DNA of 64,000 bases from NCBI GenBank assembly GCA_017882405.1, contig JADGPO010000072.1, positions 11,519 to 75,518 on the forward strand. Direction: 5' to 3'. The position numbers and the translations under genes were made by a program. This document shows positions 51,729 through 60,459 of this stretch, one piece after another. This DNA is from Solirubrobacteraceae bacterium. Lineage in GTDB: Bacteria > Actinomycetota > Thermoleophilia > Solirubrobacterales > Solirubrobacteraceae. How positions within the stretch are numbered: position 1 is the stretch's first letter; each line of letters starts with the position of its first letter. The notes beneath the pieces are model-generated. The model was not told the origin of the DNA, made no database searches, and saw only the letters and a list, made by a program, of their open reading frames with translations.

Positions 51729-53395
51729 GCGCGACCGGCAACGGCGACCACGCGCGGCGGCCGGCGATCCTCGCCGTCGACGACGAGCCGACCGTCCTGG
51801 CGGCGGTGTCACGCGATCTGAGACGCGGCTTCGGCGACCGCTACCGGATCGTGCGCGCCGGCTCCGGTCCCGAGGCGCTGGAGCTGCTGGGCGAGCTGCG
51901 CCGCCGCGGCGACGCCGTCGCGCTGATGGTCGCCGATCAGCGGATGCCGGGCATGGAGGGGACCGATTTCCTGACCAAGGCGCGGCAGGTGTTCCCCGAT
52001 GCCAAGCGGGCGCTGCTGACCGCCTATGCCGACACGCAGGCCGCGATCGCCGCCATCAACGAGGTCTCGCTGGACTACTACCTGCTCAAGCCCTGGGACC
52101 CGCCCGAGGAGGCCCTGTTCCCGGTGGTGGAGGACCTGCTGCAGACCTGGGAGGCCGGCGCCGCGTTGTCGGCCGGCGGCGTGCGGGTTATCGGACACCG
52201 CTTCTCCAAGGACACGCACGACCTGCGCGACTTCCTGGCACGCAACCGCATCCCGGGCCGGTGGCTTGACGTGGAGCGCGACGCCGAGGCCCGGGAGCTG
52301 CTCACGGTGGCCGACGTGCCCGACGAGCGGCTGCCGGTGGTGGTGCTGGAGGACGGCTCGGTGGTGGAGCGCCCCACCGTGCTCGAGCTGGCCGAGCGCC
52401 TCGGCGTGGCCGGCCGTCCGGCGTCCGACCACTATGACCTCGTGATCGTCGGCGGCGGCCCGGCGGGCCTGGCGGCGGCCGTCTACGGAGCATCCGAGGG
52501 CCTGCGCACGGTGATGGTGGAGTCCGAGGCCCCGGGTGGCCAGGCCGGGCAGTCCAGCCGGATCGAGAACTACCTCGGCTTTCCCAGCGGCCTCTCGGGC
52601 TCTGACCTGGCGCGCCGCGCCACCACCCAGGCGCGACGGCTCGGCGCCGAGCTGTTGACGGTGTCCGACGCTGTCAAACTGCGGGTGGAGGGCGCGGGTC
52701 GGATCATCGAGCTGACCGACGGGACCGAGCTGAGCGCCAACAGCGTGCTCGTGTCCTCGGGCGTGTCATACAACCGCATGCGGGCCCCCGGCTTCGAGGA
52801 CTACACGGGTGCCGGGGTCTACTACGGCGCCGCCCTGACCGAGGCGCGCTCGTGCGCCGATCAGCACGTGGTGGTGATCGGCGGCGCCAATTCCGCGGGC
52901 CAGGCGGCGGTCTATTTCTCGGGCTACGCCAGCCGCGTGTCGATGCTCGTGCGGGGAGACTCGTTGACCAAGTCGATGTCGCACTACCTGATCGAGCAGA
53001 TCGCCGCCCTGGACAACGTGCAGGTGCTCACCGGAACCGAGGCGATCGCCGCCGAGGGCGAGGACGGCCGCCTCAAGCGGCTGGTGCTGCGCGGGCCGGA
53101 GGGCGAGCGCGCCGAGGACGTCGATGCCTGCTTCGTGTTCATCGGCGCGCTGCCGCGAACCGACTGGCTGGACGGCGTGGTCGCCCGGGACGGGCGCGGC
53201 TTCATCCTCGCCGGGCCCGAGGTGCGCGACCACGGCTGGCCGCTGAACCGGGAGCCGCACGCGCTGGAGACCAGCGTGCCCGGCGTGTTCGTGGCCGGTG
53301 ACGTGCGCGCGCGCTCGATCAAGCGCGTGGCGTCAGCCGTCGGCGAGGGCTCGATGGCGGTGTCGTTGATCCACCAGTACCTGGCCGAGGGATGA
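51725..53395 (+). CDS. Receiver-thioredoxin-fold-FAD reductase fusion
   Basis: The 556-residue protein starts with a response-regulator receiver domain (AILAVDDEP, phospho-acceptor Asp71 in VADQRMPG, Lys in LLKPW). It continues with a thioredoxin/glutaredoxin-like region at about 153-230 (HRFSKDTHDLRDFLARNRIP) and a thioredoxin-reductase-like domain from 238 (LVIVGGGPAGLAAAVYGASE, GGQAGQSSRIENYLGFPSGL, VVIGGANSAGQAAVYFSGYA, GVFVAGDVRARS). The redox CxxC of true TrxR is absent. Electrons may thus go directly from FAD to an unknown acceptor, with phosphorylation of Asp71 controlling it. Confidence 0.9.
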   Translation: MSATGNGDHARRPAILAVDDEPTVLAAVSRDLRRGFGDRYRIVRAGSGPEALELLGELRRRGDAVALMVADQRMPGMEGTDFLTKARQVFPDAKRALLTAYADTQAAIAAINEVSLDYYLLKPWDPPEEALFPVVEDLLQTWEAGAALSAGGVRVIGHRFSKDTHDLRDFLARNRIPGRWLDVERDAEARELLTVADVPDERLPVVVLEDGSVVERPTVLELAERLGVAGRPASDHYDLVIVGGGPAGLAAAVYGASEGLRTVMVESEAPGGQAGQSSRIENYLGFPSGLSGSDLARRATTQARRLGAELLTVSDAVKLRVEGAGRIIELTDGTELSANSVLVSSGVSYNRMRAPGFEDYTGAGVYYGAALTEARSCADQHVVVIGGANSAGQAAVYFSGYASRVSMLVRGDSLTKSMSHYLIEQIAALDNVQVLTGTEAIAAEGEDGRLKRLVLRGPEGERAEDVDACFVFIGALPRTDWLDGVVARDGRGFILAGPEVRDHGWPLNREPHALETSVPGVFVAGDVRARSIKRVASAVGEGSMAVSLIHQYLAEG

Positions 53396-54807
53396 GCTCG
53401 GCGGTCACTCAGCCCGACGTGGCGGAGCTGCGCGAGGTCGACCTGTTCGCCGAACTGTCTCATGACGAGCTGCGTGCCTGGGCCGACGCCGCCAGTGTGC
53501 ACGAGGCCTCGCCCGGAGAGCGGATCTCAGAGTGCGGCGAGCCGTCGAACGGGCTCACGCTGCTGCTGCAGGGACGGCTCGAGATGCTGGTCCGCGACGG
53601 CGAGGTGGAGGACAGGACCGGGTTTCAGGACGCCCCCACGTGGATCGGGGCGATCCCGACCCTGCTGGAGACGCCGGCCCCGATCACGATGCGGGCGCAG
53701 ACGCACATCCGCTATGCGATCGTGCCCCCTGAGTCGTTCGTCGATCTGACCCTCGCCCACCGCTCCGTGTTCCGCCGGGTCATGTCCCAGGTCAAGCCCG
53801 TTATCGGCCGCATCGCCCAGCGCGAGCAGCAGCGCGAGCGACTCGAGTCGCTGGGCACGATGGCCGCCGGGCTGGCCCACGAGCTCAACAACCCGGCCTC
53901 CGCGGCCAAGCGCACCGCGTCAGACCTCGCCGATGCGCTCAGCGTGCTCAGCGAGGCGATCGGGGTGTTCGTGGAGGCGGGCATCGACCGCGAGGACGCC
54001 CAGAAGCTGGCTGCGCTGCAGACCTCGGCGCTGGAGCGCTGCGCCACGCGCACCGTGATCTCGGCGCTCGACGCGGCCGACCTGGAGGACGAGCTGACCG
54101 ACCAGCTCACCGACCTCGGTGTCTCCGAGGCATGGACGCTGAGCGCCCCGCTGGCCGCCGCCGGGATCGACCGCGCGTTCGTGGAGGAGGTGGCCGACAC
54201 GGCCGGGCACGTCACCGCCCCCGCGCTGCGCTGGATCGCGGCCTCCCTGTCGGCGCGCCAGCTGGCGGGAGAGCTGGCCGAGTCGACCGACCAGATGAGC
54301 CACCTGGTCAAGGCGATCAAGGCCTATGCCTACATGGACCGGGCAGAAGTGGTGCAGGTCGATGTCCGAGAGGGGCTGGAGACGACGCTCACCATTCTGG
54401 GCCACAAGCTCAAGCACACCACGATCAAGGTGGAGCGCGACTACGACTCGTCGCTGCCCAAGCTGACCGTGCACGGCGCCGAGCTCAACCAGGTCTGGAC
54501 CAACCTGCTCGACAACGCGATCGACGCACTCGGCGAGACCGGTAACGTCAAGATCGTCACCCGCGCCGACGGCGACTGCGCGGAGATCGAGATCGCCGAC
54601 GACGGGCCGGGGATCCCCGACGAGATCCGTAACCGGGTGTTCGATCCGTTCTTCACCACCAAGGACGTCGGCCGAGGCACCGGCCTCGGGCTGGACACTG
54701 CTCGCCGGATCATCGTCGACCGCCATCGGGGAAGCCTCACGCTTTACTCCAAGCCCGGACGCACCATCTTCAGCGTGCGGATGCCGATCAACGCCGCCGG
54801 ACCCTGA
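53392..54807 (+). CDS. Histidine kinase with cyclic-nucleotide-binding sensor
   Basis: The 471-residue soluble kinase has an N-terminal cNMP-binding/Crp-like domain ([40 protein letters not shown]), the phospho-acceptor His163 in [19 protein letters not shown] and a HATPase domain with [27 protein letters not shown] and [15 protein letters not shown]. It overlaps the reductase gene by ATGA, and the receiver domain of that protein is the obvious phosphorylation target. What the cNMP domain senses is unknown. Confidence 0.9.
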   Translation: MSSAVTQPDVAELREVDLFAELSHDELRAWADAASVHEASPGERISECGEPSNGLTLLLQGRLEMLVRDGEVEDRTGFQDAPTWIGAIPTLLETPAPITMRAQTHIRYAIVPPESFVDLTLAHRSVFRRVMSQVKPVIGRIAQREQQRERLESLGTMAAGLAHELNNPASAAKRTASDLADALSVLSEAIGVFVEAGIDREDAQKLAALQTSALERCATRTVISALDAADLEDELTDQLTDLGVSEAWTLSAPLAAAGIDRAFVEEVADTAGHVTAPALRWIAASLSARQLAGELAESTDQMSHLVKAIKAYAYMDRAEVVQVDVREGLETTLTILGHKLKHTTIKVERDYDSSLPKLTVHGAELNQVWTNLLDNAIDALGETGNVKIVTRADGDCAEIEIADDGPGIPDEIRNRVFDPFFTTKDVGRGTGLGLDTARRIIVDRHRGSLTLYSKPGRTIFSVRMPINAAGP

Positions 54808-54808
54808 G

Positions 54809-56473
54809 GTGTCGGCCTCGACGGCCGGCAGTCAGTCCCCACCGACCCGAGGCAGCGTCCCGGTCTCGGATCAGACCAAGCGCCTGGCCCTGATCTCGGC
54901 GATCCTCGCCTCCACGATCGCCGCCGTGGACTCCTCGGCGGTCAACGTCGCGCTGCCCGCCATCAGCCGTGACCTCGGCGGCGGCTTCGCCGCCCAGCAG
55001 TGGGTCTCCAACTCCTATCTGCTGACGCTGAGCGCGCTCATCCTGCTGGCCGGATCGCTCACCGACCGGCTCGGCGAGCGGCCGGTGTTCACCGCCGGCG
55101 TGCTCGGCTTCGGGATCGGCTCGGCGCTGTGCGCGCTGGCTCCCTCGGTCGGCGTGCTGATCGTGGCGCGCGCCCTGCAGGGCGTGTCAGGAGCGCTGCT
55201 CACCCCGGCGGCGCTGGCGATCATCGTCGCCGTGTTCCCCAGGGAGGAGCGCGGCGCGGCGATCGGCCGCTGGACGGCGTGGGGCGGGATCGGGATCCTC
55301 GCCGGACCGCTGCTGGGTGGCCAGATCGTCGACTCGGCCTCGTGGCGCTGGATCTTCCTCGTCAACGTGCCGCTGGTGCTGATCGCGCTCGGTCTTGCGC
55401 GAGTGGCCGTGCCCGAGCACATGGAGGGCGCCGGCGACGCTCGCATCGACTGGACCGGGGCCGCGCTGGCCGCCGCCGGACTGGCCGGGGTCTCGTTCGG
55501 ACTGATCGAACAGCCGGTGCTCGGCTGGTCTGACCCAGCCGTATGGGGAGCGCTGGCCGGCGGGCTGGTGCTCCTGGCGACATTCGTGCGCTTCGAAGCC
55601 CATACGCGCGCGCCGATGCTGCCGCTGGGGCTGTTCGCGCGCCGCAACTTCGCGGTCGCCAACGCGCAGACGTTCGCCATATACGGCGGGATCGGACTGC
55701 TGGGGTTCTTCGTCACCATCTACCTGCAGCAGGTCGCCGGCTACAGCGCGCTGAAGTCGGGCGTGACCGGTCTGGTGCCGACGGGCGTGATGTTCCTGTT
55801 GTCGGCGCGGATGGGCCGGCTCGCCGACCGCTACGGGGCCCGTTGGTTCCTGGTCGCCGGACCGTTCCTGGTGGCCGCCGGCTTCGGTCTGATGCAGCGC
55901 TATGGAACCTCGGTGTCGCTGGTCGCAGACGTCCTGCCGGCGCTGCTGGTGTTCTCGCTCGGTCTCTCGCTGACCGTCGCGCCGCTGACCGCCACCGTCC
56001 TCGCCGACGCCTCCGAGACCGACGCCGGCATCGCCTCCGCGGTCAACAACGCGATCGCGCGCACCGCGGGGCTGGTGTCGGTGGCCGCCGTCGGCGCGGT
56101 CGTCTCCGCCCACTATGGCTCGCTGCTCGACGCGCGGTTGGCGCACCGTCTCCCCGCCTCGTCGCGCCCCGCGGTGGTGGCGGCCAAGCGGCGGACGTTC
56201 GGGACGATCGACGCGCGTGCCGTTCCCCCAGCCGACCGCGCTTTCGCCCGCCGGGCCGCGGCCGCCGCGTCGGAGGACGCCTTCCACCTGGCGATGGGGA
56301 TCGGGTCCGGGCTGCTGGTGGTGGCGGGGCTGGGCGGACTGGCGCTGCGCACCCAGCGGCGTAGCGTGGTGGAGGCCGGCGAGTGCGCCGGCGGAACCCT
56401 GGCGGGCGCGCCCCAGGTGCTGGCCGCAGAACCGCGTATGCCCCGTGAACCCGTCGGAATACAGGAGGAATGA
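54809..56473 (+). CDS. MFS drug exporter (DHA2 family)
   Basis: The 554-residue transporter has 14 predicted helices. Motifs are LASTIAAVDSSAVNVALPAI (helix 1), LTDRLGERPVFTAG (motif A), RALQGVSGALLTPAALAII and the DHA2-type WRWIFLVNVPL after helix 5. It should use the proton gradient to expel drugs, dyes or metabolites. The GTG start lies 2 bases after the histidine kinase stop, so it may share that operon's transcript. A C-terminal tail of about 50 residues is cytoplasmic. Confidence 0.87.
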   Translation: MSASTAGSQSPPTRGSVPVSDQTKRLALISAILASTIAAVDSSAVNVALPAISRDLGGGFAAQQWVSNSYLLTLSALILLAGSLTDRLGERPVFTAGVLGFGIGSALCALAPSVGVLIVARALQGVSGALLTPAALAIIVAVFPREERGAAIGRWTAWGGIGILAGPLLGGQIVDSASWRWIFLVNVPLVLIALGLARVAVPEHMEGAGDARIDWTGAALAAAGLAGVSFGLIEQPVLGWSDPAVWGALAGGLVLLATFVRFEAHTRAPMLPLGLFARRNFAVANAQTFAIYGGIGLLGFFVTIYLQQVAGYSALKSGVTGLVPTGVMFLLSARMGRLADRYGARWFLVAGPFLVAAGFGLMQRYGTSVSLVADVLPALLVFSLGLSLTVAPLTATVLADASETDAGIASAVNNAIARTAGLVSVAAVGAVVSAHYGSLLDARLAHRLPASSRPAVVAAKRRTFGTIDARAVPPADRAFARRAAAAASEDAFHLAMGIGSGLLVVAGLGGLALRTQRRSVVEAGECAGGTLAGAPQVLAAEPRMPREPVGIQEE

Positions 56474-56474
56474 G

Positions 56475-57104
56475 ATGCGAATCGGAATCATCGGCGCCGG
56501 CAAGATCGGCCAGGCGGTGGCCACCCGCCTGGTGGACGCCGGACACGAGGTGATGCTGGCCAACTCGCGCGGGCCCGAGACGCTCGCCGAGCTGGAGCAG
56601 TCGCTCGGGCAGAGCGCCCACGCGGGCACGGTCGAGCAGGCGGCCGGCTACGGAGACGTGGCCGTGGTGGCGATCCCGCTGGTCGCCATCGACACCCTGC
56701 CGGCGGACGCGTTCGACGGACGCATCGTCGTCGACGCCAACAACTACTACCCGGGCCGCGACGGCCAGATCGCCGAGCTCGACGACGGCTCGATCGGCTC
56801 CAGCGAGCTGCTGGCCCGCCGGCTGCCGGGGCCGCGAGTGGTCAAGGCGTTCAACCCGATCTTCTGGGAACGGCTGATGCACGAGGGACGCCCGCCGGGG
56901 ACTGCCGAGCGGCTGGCGATCCCGCTGGCGGGCGACGACGAGGCCGCCAAGCAGGTGGTCGCCTCCATCATCGACGACATGGGCTTTGAGCCGGTGAATG
57001 CCGGCTCGCTGGCAGACGGGCGCCGCCAGGAGCCCGGCACGCCCGCCTACAACCTGCCGCCGGCGCCGACGAGGTGCGCGCCGCGCTCGGACGCTGAGCG
57101 TTAG
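56475..57104 (+). CDS. NADPH-dependent F420-reductase-like protein, 3' frameshift
   Basis: The protein starts MRIGIIGAGKIGQAVATRLV, a Rossmann motif, and continues with GHEVMLANSRGPETLAELEQ, VVVDANNYYPGRDGQ (with IVVDANN) and VVKAFNPIFWERLMHEGRP. The family couples NADPH to F420 or related cofactors. A strong AGGAGG lies 7 bases before the ATG. The end is odd: after AYNLPP the present frame gives PTRCAPRSDAER, while a one-base shift near 57060 would give ADEVRAALGR and a TGA, the expected end. So one base seems lost; the core is intact. Confidence 0.8.
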   Translation: MRIGIIGAGKIGQAVATRLVDAGHEVMLANSRGPETLAELEQSLGQSAHAGTVEQAAGYGDVAVVAIPLVAIDTLPADAFDGRIVVDANNYYPGRDGQIAELDDGSIGSSELLARRLPGPRVVKAFNPIFWERLMHEGRPPGTAERLAIPLAGDDEAAKQVVASIIDDMGFEPVNAGSLADGRRQEPGTPAYNLPPAPTRCAPRSDAER

Positions 57105-57126
57105 GGTCCGCGCCTGACGTGGGCCC

Positions 57127-57405
57127 TTACTCGAGCAGCTCCCGGTAGTCGGGGTGGCGCTCGATGTAGGCGGCGACGAACGGGCACAACGGGCGCACCT
57201 TCAACCCCCGCGCGCGAGCGTCGTCCAGCGCTCCGGCGACCAGCCGCGAACCCCACCCCTCGCGCTCGTGCGCCGGGTTGACCTCGGCGTGCAGGAAAGT
57301 GATCACCTCGGGGTCCAGGCGATAGGTGACAAAGCCGACCCGCTCACCCTCGATGGCGAGCTCGTAGCGCTTGGCCTCGGGGTGGTCTGCCACTGACACG
57401 CTCAT
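57127..57405 (-). CDS. Small GNAT-type N-acetyltransferase (YjdJ-like)
   Basis: The 92-residue protein has the compact GNAT core of the YjdJ/GTLF3A group: RVGFVTYRLDPEVITFLHAE, HEREGWGSRLVAGALDDARA (acetyl-CoA loop as EREGWGSRL) and KVRPLCPFVAAYIERHPDY. Substrate unknown. It is the last gene of an MBL-TetR-GNAT operon; its ATG overlaps the TetR stop by 4 bp. Confidence 0.85.
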   Translation of the reverse strand: MSVSVADHPEAKRYELAIEGERVGFVTYRLDPEVITFLHAEVNPAHEREGWGSRLVAGALDDARARGLKVRPLCPFVAAYIERHPDYRELLE

Positions 57406-57974
57406 GTGGCTAAGCCTAGGCCGCGGTCGAGGATGTGGACCAGCCGCCGGTAGCTCTCGTCGACGTCGATCGGGATCACGAAACCGCCCTCGCGCTCCAG
57501 CGAGACGAACCCGTGCAGCGCCGCGCGCAGCATCCGTACCGCGTGGATGGCGTCGTCGTCGCTTAGCCCGTAGCCGCGCAATACCGCCACCAACACGCCG
57601 ACCAGCTCCGCAGCGGCGGCGGCGTGCTCGGAGTCGGGCTCGGACCCGGCGGCGGGAGCGCGCTGGATCGCCGCATAGGCCCCGGGGTGCGCGTGGGCGT
57701 AGGCGCGGTAGGCGTCGGCGACCGCCTCCAACGCGTCGGTGCGCGCCCGCCCGGCCGCAGCCGCCTGCAGAGCGGCGGTCAACTCGCGGGCGCCCCGGGT
57801 GGCCAGGCGCGTGCGCAGGTCGTCCAGCCCGCCGACGTGTGCGTACAGCGACGGCGAGCGCACACCGAGGCGCTCGGCCAGCCGGGCCAGCGTCAGCGCC
57901 TGCAGGCCCTCGGCGTCGGCCAGCGAGGACGCGGCGGCCACCACGGCCTCCGCGTCCAGGCCAGCGCGCGGCAT
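57402..57974 (-). CDS. TetR-family regulator
   Basis: The 190-residue regulator has the N-terminal helix-turn-helix LTLARLAERLGVRSPSLYAH and a WHG/TetR_C-like ligand-binding part with HAVRMLRAALHGFVSLEREG. It lies between the metallo-hydrolase (stop/start overlap at 57974) and the GNAT gene. The palindrome at 58690-58704 upstream of the first gene is a good candidate for its binding site, so the operon is probably autoregulated. Confidence 0.87.
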   Translation of the reverse strand: MPRAGLDAEAVVAAASSLADAEGLQALTLARLAERLGVRSPSLYAHVGGLDDLRTRLATRGARELTAALQAAAAGRARTDALEAVADAYRAYAHAHPGAYAAIQRAPAAGSEPDSEHAAAAAELVGVLVAVLRGYGLSDDDAIHAVRMLRAALHGFVSLEREGGFVIPIDVDESYRRLVHILDRGLGLAT

Positions 57975-58651
57975 CAGCCGCCCGCCAGCGCGATCGCTCG
58001 GTCCATCTGCGCGCCGGGCGAGCGCACGGCGGACCCGTGCCCGACGACCAGCAGCGCGGGTTCCAGCGCCCGCAGCGAGCGGGCGGAGGCCAGGTCCTGG
58101 GCCTTGTCGTTGGTGGCCATCGCCGCCAGCGGGAAGCGCCAGTAGAAGTGGTTTGAGACCCGCACGGAGCCGAACGTGGTGAACACGTCGCCGGCGATCA
58201 GCGTCCGGTCCCGGGTGTCCAGGAAGGCGACGTGGCCGGGGGTGTGACCCGGGCTGGGGACGACCTCCAGGCTGCCGACGCGCTCGCCGGCCTGCAGGCG
58301 GACGTCGGGCACCGTCGAGAGCTTCGGCCAGCTGCCCTTGGGCTTGCCCTCCACCACCTTCTCCCCCGCGTGGATCCGAGCGTCGAGCTCGGGCATCAGC
58401 ACCGGAACCTCGGCACCGAGCTTTGACTTGAGCTCGTCCAGAGAGCCGACATGGTCGCCGTGGCCGTGGGTGAGCGCGATCCGCCGGATCGGCGCACCGG
58501 CATCGGTGGCGGCGGCGATCAGCGCGTCCCCGGTCTTGGGCATCGTGGTGTCCACCAGCGTGAAGCCGTCGTCCTCGCGGACCAGATAGGCGTTGACGAA
58601 GCCCCGCCGGGTGAGCTGGATCAGGTTGTCGTTGACGGGGGTGATTCGCAT
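57974..58651 (-). CDS. MBL-fold metallo-hydrolase
   Basis: The ~225-residue protein has the metallo-beta-lactamase-fold zinc motif THGHGDHVGS, a further His in SPGHTPGHVAF, the bridging Asp in LIAGDVF and a terminal VVGHGSAV. It is likely to hydrolyse a thioester, lactone or similar. I chose the ATG at 58649-58651 because AGGAG lies 6 bases before it; the ATG two codons upstream touches the AGGAG directly. It is the first gene of a three-gene operon with TetR and GNAT. Confidence 0.88.
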   Translation of the reverse strand: MRITPVNDNLIQLTRRGFVNAYLVREDDGFTLVDTTMPKTGDALIAAATDAGAPIRRIALTHGHGDHVGSLDELKSKLGAEVPVLMPELDARIHAGEKVVEGKPKGSWPKLSTVPDVRLQAGERVGSLEVVPSPGHTPGHVAFLDTRDRTLIAGDVFTTFGSVRVSNHFYWRFPLAAMATNDKAQDLASARSLRALEPALLVVGHGSAVRSPGAQMDRAIALAGG

Positions 58652-58689
58652 CGGCATCTCCTGAGGTATCTAGTGTGAGTAGGACTCTA

Positions 58690-58704
58690 CCTAATACTAT
58701 TAGG
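58690..58704. promoter_or_regulatory. Palindromic operator upstream of the MBL-TetR-GNAT operon
   Basis: CCTAATA-C-TATTAGG is a perfect 7-bp inverted repeat around a central C, in a locally AT-rich stretch 38 bases before the MBL start. Position and shape fit a TetR dimer site covering the promoter. Confidence 0.6.
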
Positions 58705-58784
58705 AACGGCAAGCGATCTATGCCCTCGCCCTCGTGCTGACGACAGCGCCCTGCGCTCCGGCTGACGCCCCTGGGTGAGAAACC

Positions 58785-59054
58785 GGACAGCGACTCACCA
58801 GCCGCCTGGAGGACGACGCGGGGGAGCGCATCCGCCGCCGCTCGTTGGACACCACCTCCGCGGGCAACGTCCGCCAGACCGAGCTGCGTGACCTCGCCGA
58901 CGACGACGGCTACGTCGAGGACAACCTGTGGACCGGGATCGGCCGCGAGTCCTTCATCCTGTCGGGCTATCCGCACCTGGCCGAGGCCGATCTGTTCGCG
59001 CGTCACGTGCTGGCGCGGTTGGAGCACGGCCCCCTGCCGCGCGCCGCCCCCTAA
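58785..59054 (+). pseudogene. SsuD-type alkanesulfonate monooxygenase remnant with internal deletion
   Basis: The plus strand reads SRLEDDAGERIRRRS, RQTELRDLADDDGYVEDNLW and TGIGR, then jumps to ESFILSGYPHLAEADLFARH and VLARLEHGPLP. Both pieces match the C-terminal third of FMN-dependent SsuD enzymes, but the stretch between GIGR and FILSGYPH, which normally holds about 30-40 residues including the phosphate-binding part, is absent (junction near 58946). The N-terminal two thirds are gone too. It shares its stop position with the TauD gene on the other strand. Confidence 0.6.
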
Positions 59055-59980
59055 GCGACCCCGGCGGGCTCGGGCAGCGGCGAGTAGAACGACGCGTCGC
59101 CCTTGCGCACCACGCTCGTCTGACCGTCCACGCCGACCGGGATGTCGCCGGCGAGCGTGATCCGGTGCAGCAGCCGCGGCTGGCCGTCATAGTCGTCGAT
59201 GGCGTAGTGCTGCGTCGAGCGGTTGTCCCAGATGGCGAGGTCGCCCGGCGCCCAGTTCCAGCGCACGGTGTTCTCCAGCCGGGTGACGTGGCGCTGCAGG
59301 AGCTCGAACAGGTCGTTGGAGTCGCTGGTCGACAGTCCGACGAAGCGCTTGATGAAGTGCCCGAGGACCAGCGCACGCTCCCCGGTCTCCGGGTGGATAC
59401 GCACCACCGGGTGCTCGGTCTCGAACTCCATCTGCGAGAACTCCTCGCGGTAGGCCTCCTCCTTGACGTCGACGCCGCCGATCCGGCGCTCGTCGGGCTC
59501 GCGGATGTAGTCGTACAGGTTGGAGTGCACGCCCGACAGCCGGTCGGCCAGGCCCTGCAGCGCCGGCGGCAGCTTCTCGTAGGCGCGCACGGTATTGGCC
59601 CACACCGTGTTGCCGCCGTAGGGCGGCAGCGTGATCGCGCGCAGGATGCTGATCGCCGGCACGCGATCGACGAACGTGACGTCCGTGTGCCAGCTGTTGG
59701 CGCGGCTGCGGTCCGAGTCGATCGGCAGGACGCCCACCCCCGCGCCGGCCACCGTGGGGTGCGGCTTGGTGAGCGTGCCCAGCAGCTCGGCGAACGCCCG
59801 CTGGTCGTCGTCGTCGGCATGCTCCTGCCCGCGCAGGAACACGACGCGATTGGCCAGCAGCGCCGAACGCAGCTCGGCCACCCGCTCGGGGGCGAGGTCG
59901 CCGCCGATGTGGACGCCGTCGACCACGGCCCCCAGGTTGGCGCTGACCTTGTGGACGTTGATGTGCTCGTAGGTACTCAT
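59051..59980 (-). CDS. TauD-like 2-oxoglutarate-dependent dioxygenase
   Basis: The 309-residue Fe(II) enzyme has the HxD...H iron triad: His98 and Asp100 in SWHTDVTF, and His258 in [11 protein letters not shown], with the 2-oxoglutarate-binding Arg region [11 protein letters not shown]. It is predicted to release sulfite from taurine or an alkyl sulfonate or sulfate ester. An AAGGGAGAA sequence precedes the ATG. It sits between SsuD and SsuA/SsuC relics, so it is the surviving enzyme of a sulfonate-use cluster whose own transporter is broken. Confidence 0.88.
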   Translation of the reverse strand: MSTYEHINVHKVSANLGAVVDGVHIGGDLAPERVAELRSALLANRVVFLRGQEHADDDDQRAFAELLGTLTKPHPTVAGAGVGVLPIDSDRSRANSWHTDVTFVDRVPAISILRAITLPPYGGNTVWANTVRAYEKLPPALQGLADRLSGVHSNLYDYIREPDERRIGGVDVKEEAYREEFSQMEFETEHPVVRIHPETGERALVLGHFIKRFVGLSTSDSNDLFELLQRHVTRLENTVRWNWAPGDLAIWDNRSTQHYAIDDYDGQPRLLHRITLAGDIPVGVDGQTSVVRKGDASFYSPLPEPAGVA

Positions 59981-59997
59981 GGAACGGTTCTCCCTTC

Positions 59998-60286
59998 CTA
60001 ACCGACGGTTTGGTTGAACGCCCCCGACGTGAACGCCTGGAACGAGTAGTTCTTGGGAATCAGCCCGGCCTTGGAGAAGGCGTCGACCAGCGACTGCTCG
60101 GGGGTGAACGTGGTCTTGGCGTTGACCGGCACCGGCGTCTGGATGTTGTCCTTGGCCGCGGTGAGCGCCAGCCCGTCAGGCGCCACCACCGGCCCGCGAC
60201 GCCGTCGGCCGCGGCTCGCTCGCGCGCTCGGGACGCGCCGGCGGGCACAGCGCCGAGCGCCGGGGAGCCCGGATTGGTTGTGCTCA
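59998..60286 (-). pseudogene. Fused scar of sulfonate ABC permease and binding protein
   Basis: From the ATG at 60284-60286, preceded by GGAGGACC, about 36 codons read MSTTNPGSPALGAVPAGASR and on, like the N-terminus of an SsuC-type permease. The frame then changes and the text becomes [16 protein letters not shown] and [20 protein letters not shown], ending at 59998, like the C-terminus of an SsuA-type sulfonate-binding protein. One large deletion joining two neighbouring transporter genes explains this. Assignment of the two ends is tentative. Confidence 0.4.
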
Positions 60287-60379
60287 TCGAAGGTCCTCCA
60301 GGATGGATTGGGCCGTTGACGTGAGCGGACGCGGCGCCTGCGAGCCTCAGCTCCCTGCCGGGACCGCACCGCTCCCAGT

Positions 60380-60415
60380 CATACTGCACTAACTCGATCG
60401 AGATTAGCAAGTATG
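60380..60415. promoter_or_regulatory. 36-bp imperfect palindrome upstream of the sulfonate cluster
   Basis: CATACT (60380-60385) and AGTATG (60410-60415) flank a perfect central CTCGATCGAG (60393-60402); 12 of 18 paired positions match overall. It lies about 100 bases upstream of the start of the broken permease gene, in the promoter position. It shares TCGAGTTAGT with the region upstream of the cysteine dioxygenase operon. Confidence 0.45.
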
Positions 60416-60459
60416 TGCGGCGGGGCGCTTCTCGACATCCCCTGCTGGTTCGCCCGAAG

